From NCBI GenBank assembly GCA_963695505.1, contig CAVOGX010000015.1, positions 124,001 to 188,000 on the forward strand: 64,000 nt of DNA. Direction: 5' to 3'. Shown piece by piece: positions 9,081 through 18,747 of this stretch. The stretch's first letter is position 1. Each line of letters opens with the position of its first letter. The translations under genes were made by a program, and so were the position numbers. The DNA is from JACSRF01 sp963695505. Its GTDB lineage: Bacteria > Chloroflexota > Anaerolineae > Promineifilales > Promineifilaceae. The notes beneath the pieces were generated by a model. That model did no database searches. It had not been told where the DNA came from and saw only the letters and a program-made list of their open reading frames with translations.

Positions 9081-10440
9081 GGTCCGCTAACTCCCACTCG
9101 CTATAAGATGGCAGGTCACCTGATGGTGCCATTTGAATGGAAAGTTCAGATACACCCAAATCTTCCATTGCTTCGATCCGGATGGCGGTAACACCCACTG
9201 TAACAGTGTCTCCCACTTCAGGTGCACGCCCCAATTTGCTGATAACCAGGCCGCTCAGCGTATCTGCCGCTTCTGTTGGCAAGTCCAACTCCAGGTACTC
9301 ATTGACATCAGCCACAAGTAAATCGCCCCGCAAATAGATTCGCCCCTCCTTGTCCCGGGCAATAAGGGCCATTTCATCATCAAATTCATCCTGAAGCTCG
9401 CCAAATATTTCCTCTATCAAATCCTCAAATGTAATAATTCCTGAGGTGCCACCGTATTCGTCAAATACGATTGCCAGGTAGTGATGCCCCTGGTTCAACT
9501 TTTCCCAAACATCTGCCGCGGCAAGTGATTCGGGTAAGTAGATGACCTGGCGAATAATTTTTTGAATGTCTTCCTCTTCGTGGACATAGAGGCGAAAGAG
9601 GTCTTTTACATGAACAAAACCAACAATGTCATCAATGGATTCACGATATAAGGGTATTCGTGAAAGGCCAGACTCCATGGCCTTGCAGATGATGTCGTAA
9701 ACGCTATCGTTTACTGATGCTGCTACCAATCTAGTGCGATGCAGCATAATCTGGCGCGCCGTTAGTTCGCGCAAACGGAATGCATTTCGCAGCATTTGCC
9801 TTTCCCGGTCGTCTAGTAAGCCAACCTCATGGCTCTCTGTGACTAACAGCTCAATTTCTTCGGGGGAGTGGGCTTGCTGGTTACTTTCTGTGGAATGCCC
9901 CAGCAACCGTAGGATTATCATGCCACTGCCGTTGAATAGCCAGATTAATGGTCTGAATAAAGTTAGGGACCACTTTATGGGCATGATAACCCCTAATGCC
10001 ACAGTTTCGGGGTACTGTACTGCCACGGATTTTGGGAAGAGTTCTCCCATGATGACTTGCAGGAATGTAAGGAACAATAAAACCCCGGTGACTGATATGG
10101 AGACGGCGGCGGGCTCAGCAACGGCCGTATCCATGCCAACTCTGCCCAACAATAGGGTGAGCGGCTCTTCCAGGCGGCTGGCAATCACATTCTGCCCATA
10201 AGCTCCTAGGACCAAGGATGAAATCGTAATGCCCAATTGGCAGGCTGCCACATATCGATCGAGCAGCTTGCTATCCTGCAAGATGGGCATCAAGGCCAGG
10301 GCAAAGCGGTTGCCCTGGCTTGCCAAATAGCTAATTCGCGTTTTCCTTGCAGAAACAGTTGCAAATTCTGCCGCCACATAGAGACCGTTCACAAAAATCA
10401 TCAGCGCAACTGTGGCGACAATTATCAAAATAAAAGACAT
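9073..10440 (-). CDS. CNNM/CorC-type membrane protein, first copy
   Basis: A 455-residue paralogue of the following gene with the same order: DUF21 membrane half (about residues 1-195), paired CBS domains (QIMLHRTRLVAASVNDS; LAIVFDEYGGTSGIITFEDL) and a CorC_HlyC C-terminus. The tandem arrangement suggests a heteromeric or differently regulated pair involved in divalent cation balance. A transcript starting upstream of 10.6 kb would carry a ~200-base leader with a possible short reading frame and a terminator-like hairpin (listed separately), so control through the leader is possible but unproven. Confidence 0.9.
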   Translation of the reverse strand: MSFILIIVATVALMIFVNGLYVAAEFATVSARKTRISYLASQGNRFALALMPILQDSKLLDRYVAACQLGITISSLVLGAYGQNVIASRLEEPLTLLLGRVGMDTAVAEPAAVSISVTGVLLFLTFLQVIMGELFPKSVAVQYPETVALGVIMPIKWSLTLFRPLIWLFNGSGMIILRLLGHSTESNQQAHSPEEIELLVTESHEVGLLDDRERQMLRNAFRLRELTARQIMLHRTRLVAASVNDSVYDIICKAMESGLSRIPLYRESIDDIVGFVHVKDLFRLYVHEEEDIQKIIRQVIYLPESLAAADVWEKLNQGHHYLAIVFDEYGGTSGIITFEDLIEEIFGELQDEFDDEMALIARDKEGRIYLRGDLLVADVNEYLELDLPTEAADTLSGLVISKLGRAPEVGDTVTVGVTAIRIEAMEDLGVSELSIQMAPSGDLPSYSEWELADHE

Positions 10441-10468
10441 AGGCAGTAATCAACCACGATGGGGTAAG

Positions 10469-10630
10469 CTAAAAACACGATGGCGCCTTAATCCAAAAGA
10501 AAAGGCCCTGCGTGAATAGGAAGGGCATTATCATTGATTGCGTATCAAAGAGGAAAATGAAATGAGGAGGAGGAACGGAATCTGCAGCCTGCTCAGTAGA
10601 ACCAGGCGGTTCTGAATTTGCTTCGGTCAC
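10469..10630 (-). CDS. possible 53-residue leader peptide upstream of CNNM pair
   Basis: On the minus strand a GTG at 10630 follows GGAGGGAG with an eight-base spacer, an excellent ribosome site. The frame runs 53 codons to TAG at 10469, 28 bases before the CNNM gene start at 10440. The peptide is acidic and proline-rich at first (VTEANSEPPG..., SVPPPHF) and then hydrophobic (FLFDTQSMIMPFLFTQGLFFW). Position, spacing and ribosome site suit a regulatory leader peptide, but no homologue is recognised and chance cannot be excluded. Confidence 0.3.
   Translation of the reverse strand: MTEANSEPPGSTEQAADSVPPPHFIFLFDTQSMIMPFLFTQGLFFWIKAPSCF
10496..10526 (-). terminator. terminator-like hairpin in CNNM leader
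   Basis: On the minus strand GCCCT (10526-10522) pairs with AGGGC (10509-10505) around a 12-base loop and is followed by CTTTTCTTTT. It lies inside the leader and inside the possible leader peptide frame, so it could act as an attenuator. The stem is short, hence modest confidence. Confidence 0.35.
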
Positions 10631-10926
10631 CGCTATGACTCCCTCCGCTGCCGGCTTCGATATTTAGATAATTGATCCCGATTGTGACTAAACATTAAAT
10701 TTGTTCATTTATCTCTGGAAATTTATATGAAATTATAGACAACGGATCCCTGTTGGTCAAACCGGTTGTAATTTTCCTGAAATCATTGTCTCGCTATTAT
10801 CCTCTCAATACGTTCACCCAGCTTGTTTCTCAATGTTATTTCCAACATTAGTTTATCAATAAACAAAACCGACTCATTCTAATTTCGGCCAACTTGCACA
10901 AACTTAGTTGATAGTTATTGGGCTTA

Positions 10927-10980
10927 TTGACCTCCAAAACGTTTTGGATTACACTTTAATCATTCCCAAAACGTTTTGGG
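10927..10980 (+). promoter_or_regulatory. promoter and two palindromic LacI-type operators
   Basis: CCAAAACGTTTTGG at 10934-10947 and CCCAAAACGTTTTGGG at 10965-10980 are perfect palindromes with the central CG typical of LacI/GalR operators. Their centres are 32 bases apart, about three helical turns. TTGACC (10927-10932), a 17-base spacer and TACACT (10950-10955) form a plausible promoter, and the first operator fills the spacer. This points to repression, including autoregulation, by the adjacent LacI-family gene. Binding is inferred. Confidence 0.85.
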
Positions 10981-11020
10981 GAAATGCTTGCCCAGCTTTA
11001 GTAAAGTTTAAATCTTAATT

Positions 11021-12043
11021 ATGGCCGCAACCCTCAAAGACATTGCCCGCGAAGTTGGCGTTTCTGTTACAACCGTTTCGCGAGGTTTGGCAGGTTACGA
11101 TGATGTGGCCGCCAGCACCCGTGAACGTATTCAGGAAACGGCCGTTCGTCTCGGCTACTCCCCCAATATCACCGCCCAACGTCTACAAAAACAACGCACC
11201 GACACCCTCGGTTTCATCATGCCTACCTTTGGTCCTCGCTTCTCCGATCCCTTTTTCAGCGAATTTATTGCCGGGATTGGCAACAAGGCCGCCGAACACG
11301 ATTACGATCTCCTGGTCTCCACGCATGCGCCCGACAGCGAAGGTGAACGCAAAGCCTACTTACGCGCTGTCAAAAAGGGCTGGGTAGATGGGCTTATCGT
11401 CGTACGGACGCGGGAAAACGACGCCCGCATCCAACTGCTTTGCAAGCATGACTTTCCTTTTGTCGCTTTCGGGCGCACAAATGATGATCTCGATTTCCCA
11501 TATATCGATGAAGATAGCGAAACCGGAATGCGGCTGCTGGTGCAACATTTTATCAAACTCGGGCATCAACACATTGGGCTAATTACCCCCCCCTCGGGAC
11601 TAATGTTCGGTCATTACCGGCTGCAAAGTTTCTACGAAACCATGCGCGACAACGATTTAAGCGTCCAACCAAATTGGATTGTTGAAAGCGATATGACTCA
11701 ACGCGGCGGAGCGGAAGCAGTGACAGCGCTATTAGCGCTCAATCCGCGCCCAACGGCCATCATTGGCAGCAATGATTTGATGGCAATTGGCGCCATTAAC
11801 CGCATTCAGCAGCATGGCCTCCAAGTAGGATCAGACATTGCTGTTGGTGGGTTTGACGATATTCCTCTGTCGGCGTACATGACCCCGCCCCTAACGACCA
11901 TTCACCAACCCATTTATGAAATTGGGCAGGATACGTGCGCCATGTTGATTGATTTACTAAATGGCCGTCCCCCAAAAAACCCCTATACCTTGCTAAAGCC
12001 CACCCTGATCATTCGTGAATCAAGCGGGACAAGCCTTAAATAA
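11021..12043 (+). CDS. LacI-family transcriptional regulator of the sugar locus
   Basis: A 340-residue repressor with an N-terminal LacI helix-turn-helix and hinge (TLKDIAREVGVSVTTVSRGL, about residues 3-22) and a periplasmic-binding-protein-like sugar domain (about 60-335), including IGSNDLMAIGAINRIQQHG and VGGFDDIPLSAYMTPPLTTI. Length is standard. It is followed at about 100 bases by genes for a sugar ABC transporter, a GH13 phosphorylase and a glycosyltransferase, so it most likely responds to the sugar they handle. Two perfect operators lie just upstream. The inducer is not known. Confidence 0.93.
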   Translation: MAATLKDIAREVGVSVTTVSRGLAGYDDVAASTRERIQETAVRLGYSPNITAQRLQKQRTDTLGFIMPTFGPRFSDPFFSEFIAGIGNKAAEHDYDLLVSTHAPDSEGERKAYLRAVKKGWVDGLIVVRTRENDARIQLLCKHDFPFVAFGRTNDDLDFPYIDEDSETGMRLLVQHFIKLGHQHIGLITPPSGLMFGHYRLQSFYETMRDNDLSVQPNWIVESDMTQRGGAEAVTALLALNPRPTAIIGSNDLMAIGAINRIQQHGLQVGSDIAVGGFDDIPLSAYMTPPLTTIHQPIYEIGQDTCAMLIDLLNGRPPKNPYTLLKPTLIIRESSGTSLK

Positions 12044-12146
12044 TCGCAAGGAGGTGAGCAAATTCTCTAGAACAGTTAAATAAGCAATCCACCCAAATAA
12101 TGTCAATTTATACAAATTATGAATCGATAGAGGAGATTCGAAGAAA

Positions 12147-13645
12147 ATGAGAAAAGCATCAATTTATCTATTAACACTCTTGGTTTTGGCATTGGCCCTC
12201 GTCGCTTGCCAGGCGGAAACCGTTGAGGTTACACGCGTTATCACAGAAACAGTCCTTGAGGAAGTAGAAGTGCCTGTTGAAGTAACCCGTGTCGTAACGG
12301 AAACCGTAGAAGTTGAAGGGGAGATGGTTGAGGTTACCCGCATCGTGGAAGTAGCTGGGGATACCGGCGAAAAGACCATCGTTGAGTTCTGGACAACGGA
12401 CAACGAGGAAGAACGCGTCAACACCTACGAAGCAGTCGCCGCCCGTTACATGGAAATGCACCCCGAAGTGGAAATCCGCATTGTGCCGATTGAGGAAGGC
12501 GGGATCACGCAGCGTCATCGCCACAGCCCAGGCCGCCAACCGGCTGCCCGACATCGTCCGCATGGGTGTGGAACGTGTCGCCGCTTTTGCCGCTGATGGC
12601 ATCCTGGATGAGGATGCCGCCATGGCCACGATTGACAGCATTGGCCAGGACGATTTCCGCGCCGGCCCTTTGGTTATGGTCACCAATCCGTCCACCGGCA
12701 ACTATGCGGCCGTTCCCTACGATGGCTGGATTCAGGCTATCTGGTATCGTCAGGACATCTTTGACGAACGCCGGCTGAACGCGCCCATCACATGGGATGA
12801 CATCAACGCCGCCTGTGACGCATTGCCCGGAACCGGCAAACTTACTGTACGGCATGACCTTAGGCACTGATCCCGGCCAGAACTACGGCCACCAGATTTT
12901 TGAACAGGTGGCCATTTCCAACAACGCCTGGCCGTTTGATGACGATGGCAATGTCACCATGAACACGCCGGAAATGATTGAGGCCCTGGAGTTCTACACC
13001 AGCCTGCAAGATCCTGCGCGCTGCCCGGCCCGCAATACTGGCGCGGGGCGCGTGAAGCGTATGAATTGGATCAATCCGGTATGCTCTTCTACAGCACCTA
13101 CATCATGGACGACCTGGTTGATGGCTCCGGGGCTGGAAGCCGGCGGGAACGGTAGAGATCGCTGTTGAAAATCTGGCTGCAACACCGGTTTTGCACCGGA
13201 AATGGTTGGTCCGAATGGCTCTGCTTCCTACGGCCAGTTGGTCACCTTGGGCATCATGCAAGGTGCTGACCCGGTAGCACAGGATGTGGTGAAGTTCTTC
13301 CTGACCGACGGCTATCAGGACGTGCTGGCGCTGGCTCCGTTTGGCAAGGTTCCCGTGCTGAAAAGCGCGGTGGAAGGCTGGATGAGCAGCAGCGATTACT
13401 TCGCCAACTACTCTGCCGAAACCCTGGATCAGATTGCCAACGGGTACGAGACGATGCAGCGCTGGCTCTTCCGTCCCGATTATGACGCCGCCCAACGGGC
13501 CGTCGTCGGCGACATTGAAGGTCGTTTGCTCATCCCGACGGTTATCAGCAACATCGCTCTGGAAGGCACGATGACGCCGGAAACGGCCGCTGAGTTCCTC
13601 CAGACAGAAGTTGAACAATTGTACGCCGACCGGCAAACTGAGTAG
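12147..13645 (+). pseudogene. sugar ABC transporter binding lipoprotein, multiply frameshifted
   Basis: The extracellular sugar-binding component of the following permeases. The start (after GAGGAG) gives a lipoprotein signal with lipobox ALVAC, then an unusual valine/glutamate-rich repeat (EVTRVITETV, EVTRVVTETV, EVTRIVEVAG; about residues 25-70) and a type-1 binding domain. The reading frame changes near 12,505-12,540, near 12,840, near 13,020 and at least twice between 13,130 and 13,190; joining the frames restores a continuous protein ending at 13,645 (about 495 residues). With permeases intact and protein conserved across the breaks, single-base errors in the sequence are likelier than decay, but a true pseudogene cannot be excluded. 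Confidence 0.8.
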
Positions 13646-13667
13646 TTTTCATCTTTAACAATTGATA

Positions 13668-13707
13668 GATGGCGGATACGGTACACGGTGCCGTATCCCC
13701 ATCTTTT
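13668..13707 (+). terminator. hairpin between binding protein and permease genes
   Basis: GATGG plus GGATACGG (13668-13681) pairs with CCGTATCC plus CCATC (13691-13703), then TTTT. It stands between the binding-protein gene and the first permease gene. Such hairpins often cause partial termination or stabilise the upstream message so that more binding protein than permease is made; that role here is inferred. Confidence 0.6.
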
Positions 13708-13721
13708 AACAGGGGGTTTTT

Positions 13722-14687
13722 ATGACGGCTTTATCAGAAAAGCCAACGGCCGTTACCCGACGGCGCCGTTGGAACTCAATGGATGCCAAAGAAGCACGAT
13801 TGGCCTGGGCTTTGATCTCACCCACTGCGCTTATCGTCTTTGGCCTGGTGCTGTTCCCGGCATTCTTCAGCATCTGGATCAGTTTTCGGGATGTGACCCT
13901 GGGCAACCTCAACGATGTCTTCAACGCCCCCTTTGTTGGCTGGGACAATTATCGGGCCGTTTTCAACGATTTTGCTTTTAAGTGGCAGGGATTTGATAGT
14001 TGGGGTGCGGCCGTTACCAGCATCGTCTATACCTTTGCCGCCACCATCTTGACGCTCCTCACCGGCTTGGTAGCCTCACTGGTTTTGAATCGGCCGTTTC
14101 GCGGTCGGGGTCTGACCCGGGCCGTTTTTCTTTTTCCATACGTCGCCCCCATTGTCAGCGTTGCATTTGTTTGGCGCTGGCTGCTCGATCCCAGACCCTC
14201 CGGCGTTTTCAATGACATCCTTATGGGATTGGGCATCATTGATTTGCCGATGGCCTTTCTCTCCACCCGAGGGCTGGCGATAGTCATTGTTATCATTTTT
14301 GAAGCATGGCGCTACTTTCCGTTTGCCATGCTTATGATTCTGGCCCGCCTACAAGCCGTCGACAACACCCTTTACGAAGCAGCCGAAGTGGACGGCGCCA
14401 GCACCTGGCAGCAGTTTTGGAATGTCACCCTACCAGAACTACGTTACGTGATCGGCGCGATCTTTCTGCTGCGCCTCATGTGGACCTTCAACAAATTCGA
14501 CGATATTTTCCTGTTGACCGGCGGCGGCTTTGGTACCAATGTCTTGCCCGTGCTGACATATCAATTCAGCTTCAAGCAGTTTAACTTTGGGCGCGGTGCC
14601 GCGACTGCCATGATTTTGCTGGTTATCCTTCTGATCTTCATGGCCTTTTATGTGGGTATTGTCATGCGCAATATCGATGAGGAGTAG
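13722..14687 (+). CDS. sugar ABC transporter permease, MalF type
   Basis: A 321-residue inner-membrane permease with six hydrophobic segments from about residue 30 to 310. The coupling loop contacting the ATPase is visible as EAAEVDGASTWQQFWNVTLPEL, the EAA motif of carbohydrate uptake family 1. It pairs with the next permease and the upstream binding protein; no ATPase gene is in the locus, so a shared MsmX-like ATPase encoded elsewhere is expected. The start ATG follows AGGGGG. Confidence 0.93.
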   Translation: MTALSEKPTAVTRRRRWNSMDAKEARLAWALISPTALIVFGLVLFPAFFSIWISFRDVTLGNLNDVFNAPFVGWDNYRAVFNDFAFKWQGFDSWGAAVTSIVYTFAATILTLLTGLVASLVLNRPFRGRGLTRAVFLFPYVAPIVSVAFVWRWLLDPRPSGVFNDILMGLGIIDLPMAFLSTRGLAIVIVIIFEAWRYFPFAMLMILARLQAVDNTLYEAAEVDGASTWQQFWNVTLPELRYVIGAIFLLRLMWTFNKFDDIFLLTGGGFGTNVLPVLTYQFSFKQFNFGRGAATAMILLVILLIFMAFYVGIVMRNIDEE

Positions 14688-14697
14688 GGGAAATATC

Positions 14698-15603
14698 ATG
14701 CAAAATAATACTAAGAAACGGAACTTCATCGAGCAGTTGGCCGATCGTTTTAGTTGGAAGGGGCTGCTCTTTGCCATCACGCTGACCTTCTTTCTGACGA
14801 GTATTCTTTTCCCTTTTTATTGGATGGTCGCTTCTTCTTTTAAAACGCGGGCAGAAATTGGGGGCCGGGAACCGGTTTATGTGCCCAGCGCCCTGCGTCT
14901 GGAAGCGTATCAGGAGCTGTTCGATCCCAATAATCCTTCTTTTCAGAATTTTGGCGTCAATATTTTGAATACGATCAAGATAGCTGTTCCCACGGCCGTT
15001 ATCGCCGTCGTTCTGGCTGTGTTCGGGTCTTACGCCATTGCCCGCCTTAAGTTCAAGGGCAAAAACATCATGCTCAATGCCATTCTTGTCGTCTATCTAT
15101 TTCCCGGCATCCTGCTGATCATCCCACTGTTTTCCATGCTGGCCCGGATAGGTGACACCATTGGTTTTGATGTGCAAGACAATCTGGGCGTTCTCGTTTT
15201 CACCTACCTGGCCCAAACCTTGCCGGTGGCCCTCTACATGCTCACCAACTATTTCCGCACCATCCCTACCGAAATCGAACAGGCAGCGTTGATTGACGGC
15301 TGTAATCGCTTCGAGGTCATCTGGCGCATCACCCTGCCGCTGGCTATCCCGGCACTGGTTTCTGTATCCATTTACACTTTGATGATCGCCTGGAACGAGT
15401 TTTTGTATGCCTTTGTTTTCCTCAACAGCCGCGACTTGTTCACCATGCCTATCAAAATCAGCACCATTTGGAACGATCCGTCACCACGACCGCACGTCGT
15501 CATGGCCGCTTCGACCATTATGTCTGTCCCGATTTTGGTGTTATTCTTGGCTTTGGAGAAATATTTGACCGAAGGGCTGTCGGCTGGCGGCGTTAAAGGG
15601 TAA
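14698..15603 (+). CDS. sugar ABC transporter permease, MalG type
   Basis: A 301-residue permease starting at ATG 14698, ten bases after the partner permease and behind GGAGTAGGGG; an in-frame upstream start at 14650 would overlap the partner and is not preferred. Six membrane segments are seen and the EAA coupling loop reads EQAALIDGCNRFEVIWRITL (about residues 200-219). It forms the heterodimeric channel with the MalF-type subunit. Downstream, an AT-rich stretch (15604-15656) separates it from the phosphorylase gene. Confidence 0.93.
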   Translation: MQNNTKKRNFIEQLADRFSWKGLLFAITLTFFLTSILFPFYWMVASSFKTRAEIGGREPVYVPSALRLEAYQELFDPNNPSFQNFGVNILNTIKIAVPTAVIAVVLAVFGSYAIARLKFKGKNIMLNAILVVYLFPGILLIIPLFSMLARIGDTIGFDVQDNLGVLVFTYLAQTLPVALYMLTNYFRTIPTEIEQAALIDGCNRFEVIWRITLPLAIPALVSVSIYTLMIAWNEFLYAFVFLNSRDLFTMPIKISTIWNDPSPRPHVVMAASTIMSVPILVLFLALEKYLTEGLSAGGVKG

Positions 15604-15656
15604 ATAATGATGAATAACGAATCGTTAATTGTTCATTATTCATTGTCCACAAGTTT

Positions 15657-17360
15657 ATGAATAATGAACTCTACGATCATTTGGCGTTCCTATATGGCTC
15701 GGAACGTGCGCTAACGCTGCTCACACAACTCAACGAAATAATCACTAACTTTCAGGCGGAACGGCCGTACCTAACCAAGCAAACCGGAGCGCGGGTAACA
15801 GAACGGGATGCGATCCTCATTACCTATGGAGACATGGTTCAGGATGGTGCAGCGCCGTTACGCACTCTAGCCGAATTTCTGCGGGAACATCTGGCCGGGC
15901 TGGTGAAAGGGGTCCACATTTTGCCGTTTTTCCCTTATTCGTCTGATGACGGCTTTTCGGTCATTGATTATTGGGCGGTTGATTCCCAGTTGGGCACGTG
16001 GCAAGATGTGGCTCAGATAGGCCAGGATTTCCGGCTGATGTTCGACGCAGTTATCAATCACATTTCGGCCCAGAGTGACTGGTTTCAAGGTTTTTTGCGG
16101 GGTGAAGCTGAATTTCAAGATTATTTTACTGTTGTAGAACCAAGCACCGACCTGTCACAAGTATTTAGGCCGCGAGCCTTGCCACTGCTAACCAAAGCAG
16201 AAACGGTGAATGGGCCGGAGTATGTCTGGACAACGTTTAGCGACGACCAAATTGACCTGAATTATGCCAACCCACTTGTGCTGCTGAAAATCATTGAACT
16301 ACTGCTGTTTTATGTGGCCCAGGGCGCGGAATTTATCCGGCTGGATGCAATTGGGTTCATGTGGAAGGAAATTGGCACGAACTGCCTGCACTTGCCGCAA
16401 GCGCATCGCGCCATCCAGTTAATGCGGAGTGTTTTGGACAAAGTCGCGCCGCGCGTGGCCTTGATTACGGAAACGAATGTGCCCCATGCAGACAATATCT
16501 CTTATTTTGGCAACGGCCGTAACGAAGCCCAAATGGTCTACAACTTCTCCCTGCCGCCGCTGACGCTACACGCCTTCCACACTGGCAATGCCGAAACACT
16601 GTCCCGATGGGCGGCAACACTCACCCTGCCCTCGGACCAGGTGACTTTTTTCAACTTTCTGGCCTCGCATGACGGAATTGGATTGACTCCGCTGCGGGGA
16701 ATTTTGGACGACACGGCCGTTTCCCAAATGGCCCAGCGCGTGCAGCAGTTAGGTGGGTATGTCTCTTACAAAAACAACCCCGATGGCAGCCAAAGCGCCT
16801 ACGAACTCAATATCAATTACCTGGACGCTCTCGGTAATCCTGAGAATCCTCATGAACCAACTGACGTTCTTGTCCGGCGCTTTTTGGCTTCGCAAGCCAT
16901 CATGCTGGCCCTGCGCGGCGTGCCTGGAATTTACTTTCACAGCCTCTTTGGCTCCCGAGGCTGGCCAGCAGGAGTAGCGCAAACTGGGCGAAGCCGAACC
17001 ATAAATCGCCAAAAGCTTGAATTGTCCAATTTGGAGGCTGAACTTCAAACCGAAGGCTCCTTGCGGCAACGGGTGTATCGTGGTTACAGGTCACTCTTGC
17101 AAGCCCGCGCCCAATCTGCAGCTTTCCATCCTCAAGGCGCCCAGGAAGTGCTGGACTGGCACCCGGCAGTTTTCGGCCTGCGCCGCACTGCACCAGATGG
17201 CAGCGATGAAGTAATTTGTTTACACAATGTGGCTGATACGGCCGTTTCCCTACCCCTCCCTGCGGGTTCCTACCTAAACCTCATCGACAATCAACCCCGA
17301 ATGAGCAGCGGAGCGATAAGGATGAGCCCTTATCAGGTGTATTGGCTAAAAAAGAGGTAA
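15657..17360 (+). CDS. GH13 sugar phosphorylase (sucrose phosphorylase-like)
   Basis: A 567-residue glycoside phosphorylase of GH13 subfamily 18, which splits sucrose or glucosylglycerate-type substrates with phosphate. The catalytic aspartate is in FIRLDAIGF, the acid/base glutamate in ALITETNVPH and the transition-state aspartate in FLASHDGIGL. The N-terminal motif ILPFFPYSSDDGFSVIDY is typical of the subfamily. It follows the sugar transporter genes and overlaps nothing; the glycosyltransferase gene starts three bases after its stop. Which glucoside it uses cannot be decided by eye: sucrose and glucosylglycerate phosphorylases are close relatives. Confidence 0.9.
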   Translation: MNNELYDHLAFLYGSERALTLLTQLNEIITNFQAERPYLTKQTGARVTERDAILITYGDMVQDGAAPLRTLAEFLREHLAGLVKGVHILPFFPYSSDDGFSVIDYWAVDSQLGTWQDVAQIGQDFRLMFDAVINHISAQSDWFQGFLRGEAEFQDYFTVVEPSTDLSQVFRPRALPLLTKAETVNGPEYVWTTFSDDQIDLNYANPLVLLKIIELLLFYVAQGAEFIRLDAIGFMWKEIGTNCLHLPQAHRAIQLMRSVLDKVAPRVALITETNVPHADNISYFGNGRNEAQMVYNFSLPPLTLHAFHTGNAETLSRWAATLTLPSDQVTFFNFLASHDGIGLTPLRGILDDTAVSQMAQRVQQLGGYVSYKNNPDGSQSAYELNINYLDALGNPENPHEPTDVLVRRFLASQAIMLALRGVPGIYFHSLFGSRGWPAGVAQTGRSRTINRQKLELSNLEAELQTEGSLRQRVYRGYRSLLQARAQSAAFHPQGAQEVLDWHPAVFGLRRTAPDGSDEVICLHNVADTAVSLPLPAGSYLNLIDNQPRMSSGAIRMSPYQVYWLKKR

Positions 17361-17363
17361 AGC

Positions 17364-18597
17364 ATGCGCATTGGATTTATTTCCACCCGCCTGGCGGGAA
17401 CCGACGGTGTTTCCCTGGAAGCAGCCAAGCTGGCTGACGTGCTGCGGCAAATGGGGCACGAAATTTATTATTGTGCCGGAGAATTGGCGGGGGATGTGCC
17501 GGGTATGTTGATTCCAGAGATTCATTTTCGGGACGAAACGGCCGTTTCACTGGGCAATTGGGCCTTTAACGGAAATACTCCCGACCCTGCTCTAAATGTG
17601 GCTCTTGAAAAGCGGGCTAAGGAGCTGAAAAATTGGCTACGCGAATTTATAAACCAGTTTCAAATTGATTTCCTGATTCTACAAAATGTCTTCGCCATAC
17701 CAATGCAGCTTCCCCTGGCCCAGGCACTTACCGAGTTAATGGTGGAAACTGGCCTACCCGGTCTCGCGCACAATCATGACTTTTATTGGGAACGCCAGCG
17801 TTTTAACCAAAATCGCATTCCCCAATATCTGGATACGTACTTCCCCCCAGATTTACCTCGCTTAAGCCACGCCGTTATCAACTCTCTGGCCCAGAATGAG
17901 TTAAAAGTTCGGCGCAATATCAACAGCATCTGCATCCCCAACGTCTTTGATTTTGCTTCCCCACCGCCAGGAATTGACGATTTCAGTGCGGATTTCCGCG
18001 AGGCCATCGGCTTAACGGCAGAAGATTGGCTGATTCTTCAACCAACCCGGGTAGTGCCTCGGAAAGGCATTGAGCTGGCAATCGAGCTAGTTGCCCGGCT
18101 GCAGGACCCGCGCGCCAAGTTGGTAATCACCCACCATGCCGGGGATGAAGGGCTCATCGTATTTACATTTCCTGCAAAAAATGGCGTCGGAAAAGGGGGT
18201 GGATTTACGCTATGTAGCCGAACAAGTCGATGACACCCGGCACGCGCTGAACAGCGGCCAAAAAATTTACGCTTTGTGGGATACCTACCCCCACGCCGAC
18301 CTGGTCGCCTACCCCAGCCTTTACGAAGGATTTGGCAACGCGCTCATCGAAACCATCTACTTTCGCAAGCCAGCCCTTGTAAATCGCTACTCCGTCTACG
18401 CCGCCGATATCGGCCCATTGGGCTTTCAATTTGCAGAAATTGACGGCGTGGTTTCTGCGCAAGCGGTCGAAACAGTTCGCTCTTGGCTCGAGAACCCGGC
18501 CTTTACAGAAAGCATAGTGGACCAAAATTATCAGCTTGGCCAAGAACATTTCTCATACCAAACCCTCAAAGCACGATTGCAAGAGCTCTTGCTTTAG
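17364..18597 (+). pseudogene. family 4 glycosyltransferase with one frameshift
   Basis: A GT-B retaining glycosyltransferase of about 410 residues once one frame change near 18,140-18,160 is repaired. The N-terminal half (MRIGFISTRLAGTDGVSLEA) is the acceptor domain; the C-terminal half has LVAYPSLYEGFGNALIE with the E-x7-E nucleotide-sugar motif. The frame changes inside a continuous conserved region (VITHHAGDEG then SSYLHFLQKM), so one missing or extra base is enough. It is probably the last gene of the sugar operon and may make a glucoside related to the phosphorylase substrate. Sequencing error or true mutation cannot be told apart here. Confidence 0.8.
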
Positions 18598-18747
18598 ATA
18601 ACGCCAGTTTGTACATCAATCCTTCATAAGATTACATTACAATTAGGCAATACAACTATCCATGGGAACGGCCGTTTTCCCTATTTTTGCACCAATATTT
18701 GAAACGGCCGTATCCATTCTGTATCTCATACGTCTGTAATAATAGAT

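Larger units (their letters stand above)
10441..11020. other. 580-base intergenic region between divergent CNNM and LacI genes
   Basis: The left 200 bases hold the CNNM leader described separately. The right 100 bases hold the LacI promoter and two operators. The middle (about 10,680-10,920) is AT-rich with no gene or strong repeat that I can see. I compared the leader by eye with the M-box, yybP-ykoY, glycine, SAM-I, cobalamin and ZTP riboswitch cores and found no match. Confidence 0.6.

Noticed and set aside
10441..10700. Known metal or metabolite riboswitch before the CNNM genes
   Set aside because: No conserved core of the families I compared by eye (M-box, yybP-ykoY, glycine, SAM-I, cobalamin, ZTP) could be aligned.
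12052..12064. Strong ribosome site AAGGAGGTGA after lacI
   Set aside because: No start codon with an open frame follows at suitable distance; the binding-protein gene has its own site near 12,130.
18136..18240. Programmed frameshift in the glycosyltransferase
   Set aside because: No known slippery sequence lies at the switch point and the family is normally one frame; a single-base error or mutation is simpler.
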